Shown: positions 61,820 to 64,000 of the stretch, one piece after another | How positions within the stretch are numbered: the first letter of the stretch is position 1 | How the letters are laid out: each line of letters opens with the position of its first letter | NCBI GenBank assembly: GCA_965207495.1 | Contig: OZ242287.1 | Coordinates: 806,001 to 870,000 of the forward strand | Origin: Bin5 sp965207495 | Lineage (GTDB): Bacteria; Chloroflexota; Anaerolineae; Caldilineales; Caldilineaceae | Length of the DNA: 64,000 bases | Direction: 5' to 3' | Notes under the pieces: generated by a model | Database searches by the model: none | Told to the model about the DNA's origin: nothing | What the model saw: the letters and a program-made list of their open reading frames with translations, nothing else | Translations under genes and position numbers: made by a program

Positions 61820-63109
61820 ATGAGCGCACTAACCGTATCTGATCGCTTTCACAACCGCACCGCGCGCGTCGCCGTCGTCGGGCTCGGCTACGTGGGTCTG
61901 CCCCTGGCTGCCGCTCTGGCCGATTCCGGCTATGAAGTCGTTGGCATCGACCTGGACCAGACCAAAGTCGAGGCCGTCAATCAAGGGCGCTCCTACATTG
62001 CCGACGTTGCCGACGCCGACTTACTCGCCCAGGCGTCCCGCCTGCGCGCCACCAGCGACTACGCCGTCCTCGGCCAGTGCGACGCGGTCTCAATCTGTCT
62101 GCCCACACCGCTCGACCCTGAAGGGCAGCCGGACGTCTCCGCCATTCTCGCCAGCGGCCAGGAGATCGCCCGCTTTCTGCATCCGGGCCTGGTCGTCGTC
62201 CTCGAGTCCACCTCCTATCCCGGCACAACCACCGAACTGCTGCTACCACTTCTCGAAGCAGCCGCCCAACCGCAGGGATGGCGAGTCGGTGAGGCGTTCC
62301 ATGTCGCCTTTTCACCCGAGCGCGTCGACCCCGGACGCACCGACTGGACAATTCAGACCACCCCCAAAATCGTTGCCGGCGTGACCGAAAACTGCCTCGC
62401 CGCTGTCCAGGCCTACTATGGACCCGTTTTCGAAACACTGGTGCCCGTCTCCTCACCTTCCGCCGCGGAGATGGCCAAACTGTTCGAAAACACCTTTCGC
62501 TTTGTCAACATCTCTCTGGTCAATGAACTGCTGCTGATGTGCGACAGATTGGGGTTGGACTGCCGGGAGGTGCTGGATGCCGCCGCAACCAAACCCTTCG
62601 GCTTCACCAGGTTCACGCCAGGGCCGGGAGTTGGGGGTCCTTGCATTCCCGTCGACCCCTATTTTCTCGCCTGGAAAATGAAGTCGATCGATGCCGAGGC
62701 CCGTTTTATCGAGCTGGCCGGCCAGATTAATGCCGAGATGCCCCGCTATTGGGTGCAGAAGGTGCAGGATGCCCTCAACGACGCCGGTAAAGCGGTGAAT
62801 GGCAGCCGTGTCCTGGTGCTGGGCGCGGCCTACAAGCCCGACGTCGCAGATGCGCGCGAGTCTCCGGTCGTCGATATCCTGCAACACCTCCTGCAAAAAG
62901 GCGCGCAGGCCAGGTATCACGACCCGTACATCCTATCTTTGGCGGAAATGGGGGTTTCTCTTACCTCGGTCGCCGATCTTGAAGAGGAGGTTCAGAAAGC
63001 CGACTGTGTGGTGATCGCCACCGCCCACAGTGTCTATGACTGGGCATCGATCGCGCAGGGCGCGACCCTATTGGTCGATACCCGCTTCGTGGCGAAGCGC
63101 GGCTCGTAA
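61820..63109 (+). CDS. Nucleotide-sugar dehydrogenase (WecC/UDP-GlcNAc or GDP-Man type)
   Basis: The product is 429 aa. NAD-binding motif VAVVGLGYVGLPLAAALADS; VLESTSYPGTTTELLLPLLE and VAFSPERVDPGRTDW are typical of UDP-N-acetylglucosamine 6-dehydrogenase-like enzymes. The catalytic Cys is in TPGPGVGGPCIPVDPYFLAW. LVLGAAYKPDVADARESPVV opens the C-terminal substrate domain. It oxidises a UDP- or GDP-sugar to the uronic acid for cell-surface polysaccharide. It starts 37 bases after thyX. Confidence 0.92.
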   Translation: MSALTVSDRFHNRTARVAVVGLGYVGLPLAAALADSGYEVVGIDLDQTKVEAVNQGRSYIADVADADLLAQASRLRATSDYAVLGQCDAVSICLPTPLDPEGQPDVSAILASGQEIARFLHPGLVVVLESTSYPGTTTELLLPLLEAAAQPQGWRVGEAFHVAFSPERVDPGRTDWTIQTTPKIVAGVTENCLAAVQAYYGPVFETLVPVSSPSAAEMAKLFENTFRFVNISLVNELLLMCDRLGLDCREVLDAAATKPFGFTRFTPGPGVGGPCIPVDPYFLAWKMKSIDAEARFIELAGQINAEMPRYWVQKVQDALNDAGKAVNGSRVLVLGAAYKPDVADARESPVVDILQHLLQKGAQARYHDPYILSLAEMGVSLTSVADLEEEVQKADCVVIATAHSVYDWASIAQGATLLVDTRFVAKRGS

Positions 63110-63160
63110 AACACCGCCGTCCACAGGCGCTTCACGAGCCGCTGATCGCGGCACCGAGGA

Positions 63161-63667
63161 CTACTGATCAGAGTTTCCTGAATTGCGCTGGGTTTCCTCG
63201 CGCGTCCCCTGGTTCTGGCTACCCATGAGACGGGGCTGAATGCCATGTGCTCGCAATATCTGACGGATAGTTTCCACGGAAATTTGGTCTACGACTTCAT
63301 CGTCGATAAGGTATTTGCGCAACCGCTGCAGCGACCACTGATTGAAGGGCAAATCCAGTGAGGCGGGATCGGCAGAGGCAATGTCAACGATCGCTTTCCT
63401 CTGCGCCTCCGTAAATACGGGAGGGCGGCCGGGCGATTTTCCGCTGCGCAAACCATCGAGGCCATGCTGATTATAGCGATGGATCCACTTCCGCACATTG
63501 ATCGGATGCAGATCGACTTCGCGGCTGATTTCCTGGACCTTATGGCCCTGAGCAGACAGGAGGATGATCATCAGGCGCTGAATTGAAACGTCATTTTCCA
63601 TATTCTGAATTGTACGTTCCAATTCGTCCCACTCTTCCTCCTCCAATTTCCGAACGTAAAGTGCCAT
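63161..63667 (-). pseudogene. Truncated IS630-type transposase (DNA-binding half only)
   Basis: The 168-residue frame contains a helix-turn-helix pair: IILLSAQGHKVQEISREVDL, then INVRKWIHRYNQHGLDGLRS followed by GKSPGRPPVFTEAQRKAIVD. WSLQRLRKYLIDDEVVDQIS and TIRQILRAHGIQPR complete the N-terminal region of IS630 transposases. The DDE catalytic half should follow but the frame ends in MGSQNQGTREETQRNSGNSD. It is either a truncated insertion sequence or a retained DNA-binding protein. Confidence 0.75.
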
Positions 63668-63734
63668 GAATATTCTCCATTATTGTCCGCCGGCAACTGC
63701 CCGATTGGATGGGGACGGCGGACAAACCCCTTTC

Positions 63735-64000
63735 CTACAGCTGAAAAGTGCGGCTATTGTCCTCTACAACTCTCTGACTGTAGTTTGTTACGTGCCTCAA
63801 GAGTCTTCGCTGCAAATTTTGCCAAGTGTCGCTCTTCAATATTGCCTGTAGCCGTTCCAGATCGGAAACTTCGCCAATCGTTAGCATTTGCGGGCCGTTT
63901 CCATAGATGGTATACCAAACTTCTGCGGGGTTGATTCCCAACCGCATTAGTCCCGGTGCATATTCGCGCATGACAAACTCAAAATAGGGTTGTTCATGTC
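63735..64000 (-). CDS. Partial gene running off the right edge
   Basis: On the minus strand the frame is open from the window edge (HEQPYFEFVMREYAPGLM) and ends at 63735 after RLGINPAEVWYTIYGNGPQM, LTIGEVSDLERLQAILKSDT and SQRVVEDNSRTFQL. The alternation of a strand (AEVWYTIYG), a turn and a helix (DLERLQAIL) is like dimeric alpha-beta barrel proteins (NIPSNAP-like), but this is a weak resemblance. The start lies beyond the window. Confidence 0.5.
   Translation of the reverse strand, partial: HEQPYFEFVMREYAPGLMRLGINPAEVWYTIYGNGPQMLTIGEVSDLERLQAILKSDTWQNLQRRLLRHVTNYSQRVVEDNSRTFQL

Overview
The window looks like a chromosomal segment of a GC-rich bacterium, most likely a member of the Chloroflexota (Caldilineae-like). 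That placement is inferred from gene content, not computed: a tubulin-like/vWA locus, tandem DUF5671 domains, Uma2 paralogues, MeaB next to a cobalamin-binding mutase subunit, a fused CysNC and a long ThyX. Intergenic spaces are unusually rich in short repeats built on a few recurring phrases.

Positions 1 to about 12,000 form an accessory region. The first 5 kb is AT-richer and packed with small genes on both strands, mostly one- or two-helix membrane proteins plus a stand-alone GIY-YIG protein, with four copies of a TATATAAGCCCC-type repeat. From 5.4 to 12 kb come a zinc-ribbon protein, a coiled-coil tail-anchored protein, an AbiU2-like HEPN protein behind a duplicated promoter region, a frameshifted tyrosine recombinase, a TPR lipoprotein, and an HNH endonuclease gene split at a codon boundary by a complete group II intron.

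Positions 12 to 22 kb carry a membrane-anchored Cas4-like nuclease, a MaoC hydratase, a medium-chain reductase, a 1.2 kb gene-free stretch holding a tandem array of covarying hairpins, an M20 amidohydrolase, three envelope genes, a Uma2 nuclease, a DUF1697 gene and an orphan antitoxin. Positions 22 to 28 kb hold an AddB/AddA-type repair operon. Next come a two-component system, a second Uma2 gene abutting meaB and the mutase B12 subunit, an acyl-CoA dehydrogenase, comEA, and a cysD-cysNC-flavoprotein operon.

Positions 40 to 53.6 kb contain a secreted double-DsbA lipoprotein and the most interesting locus: a membrane vWA protein, an FtsZ/tubulin-like protein with intact nucleotide-binding motifs, and a membrane protein that appears to be a degenerate tubulin paralogue lacking the GGTGxG signature. 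I infer a cytoskeletal or membrane-remodelling system with an active and a pseudo-tubulin partner. A YqhQ-like DUF1385 gene follows in the opposite direction.

The last 10 kb holds a complete branched-chain amino acid ABC transporter, a small TPR gene fused end-to-end with a VapC remnant, an unusually long ThyX, a nucleotide-sugar dehydrogenase, a truncated IS630-type transposase and a partial gene at the right edge.
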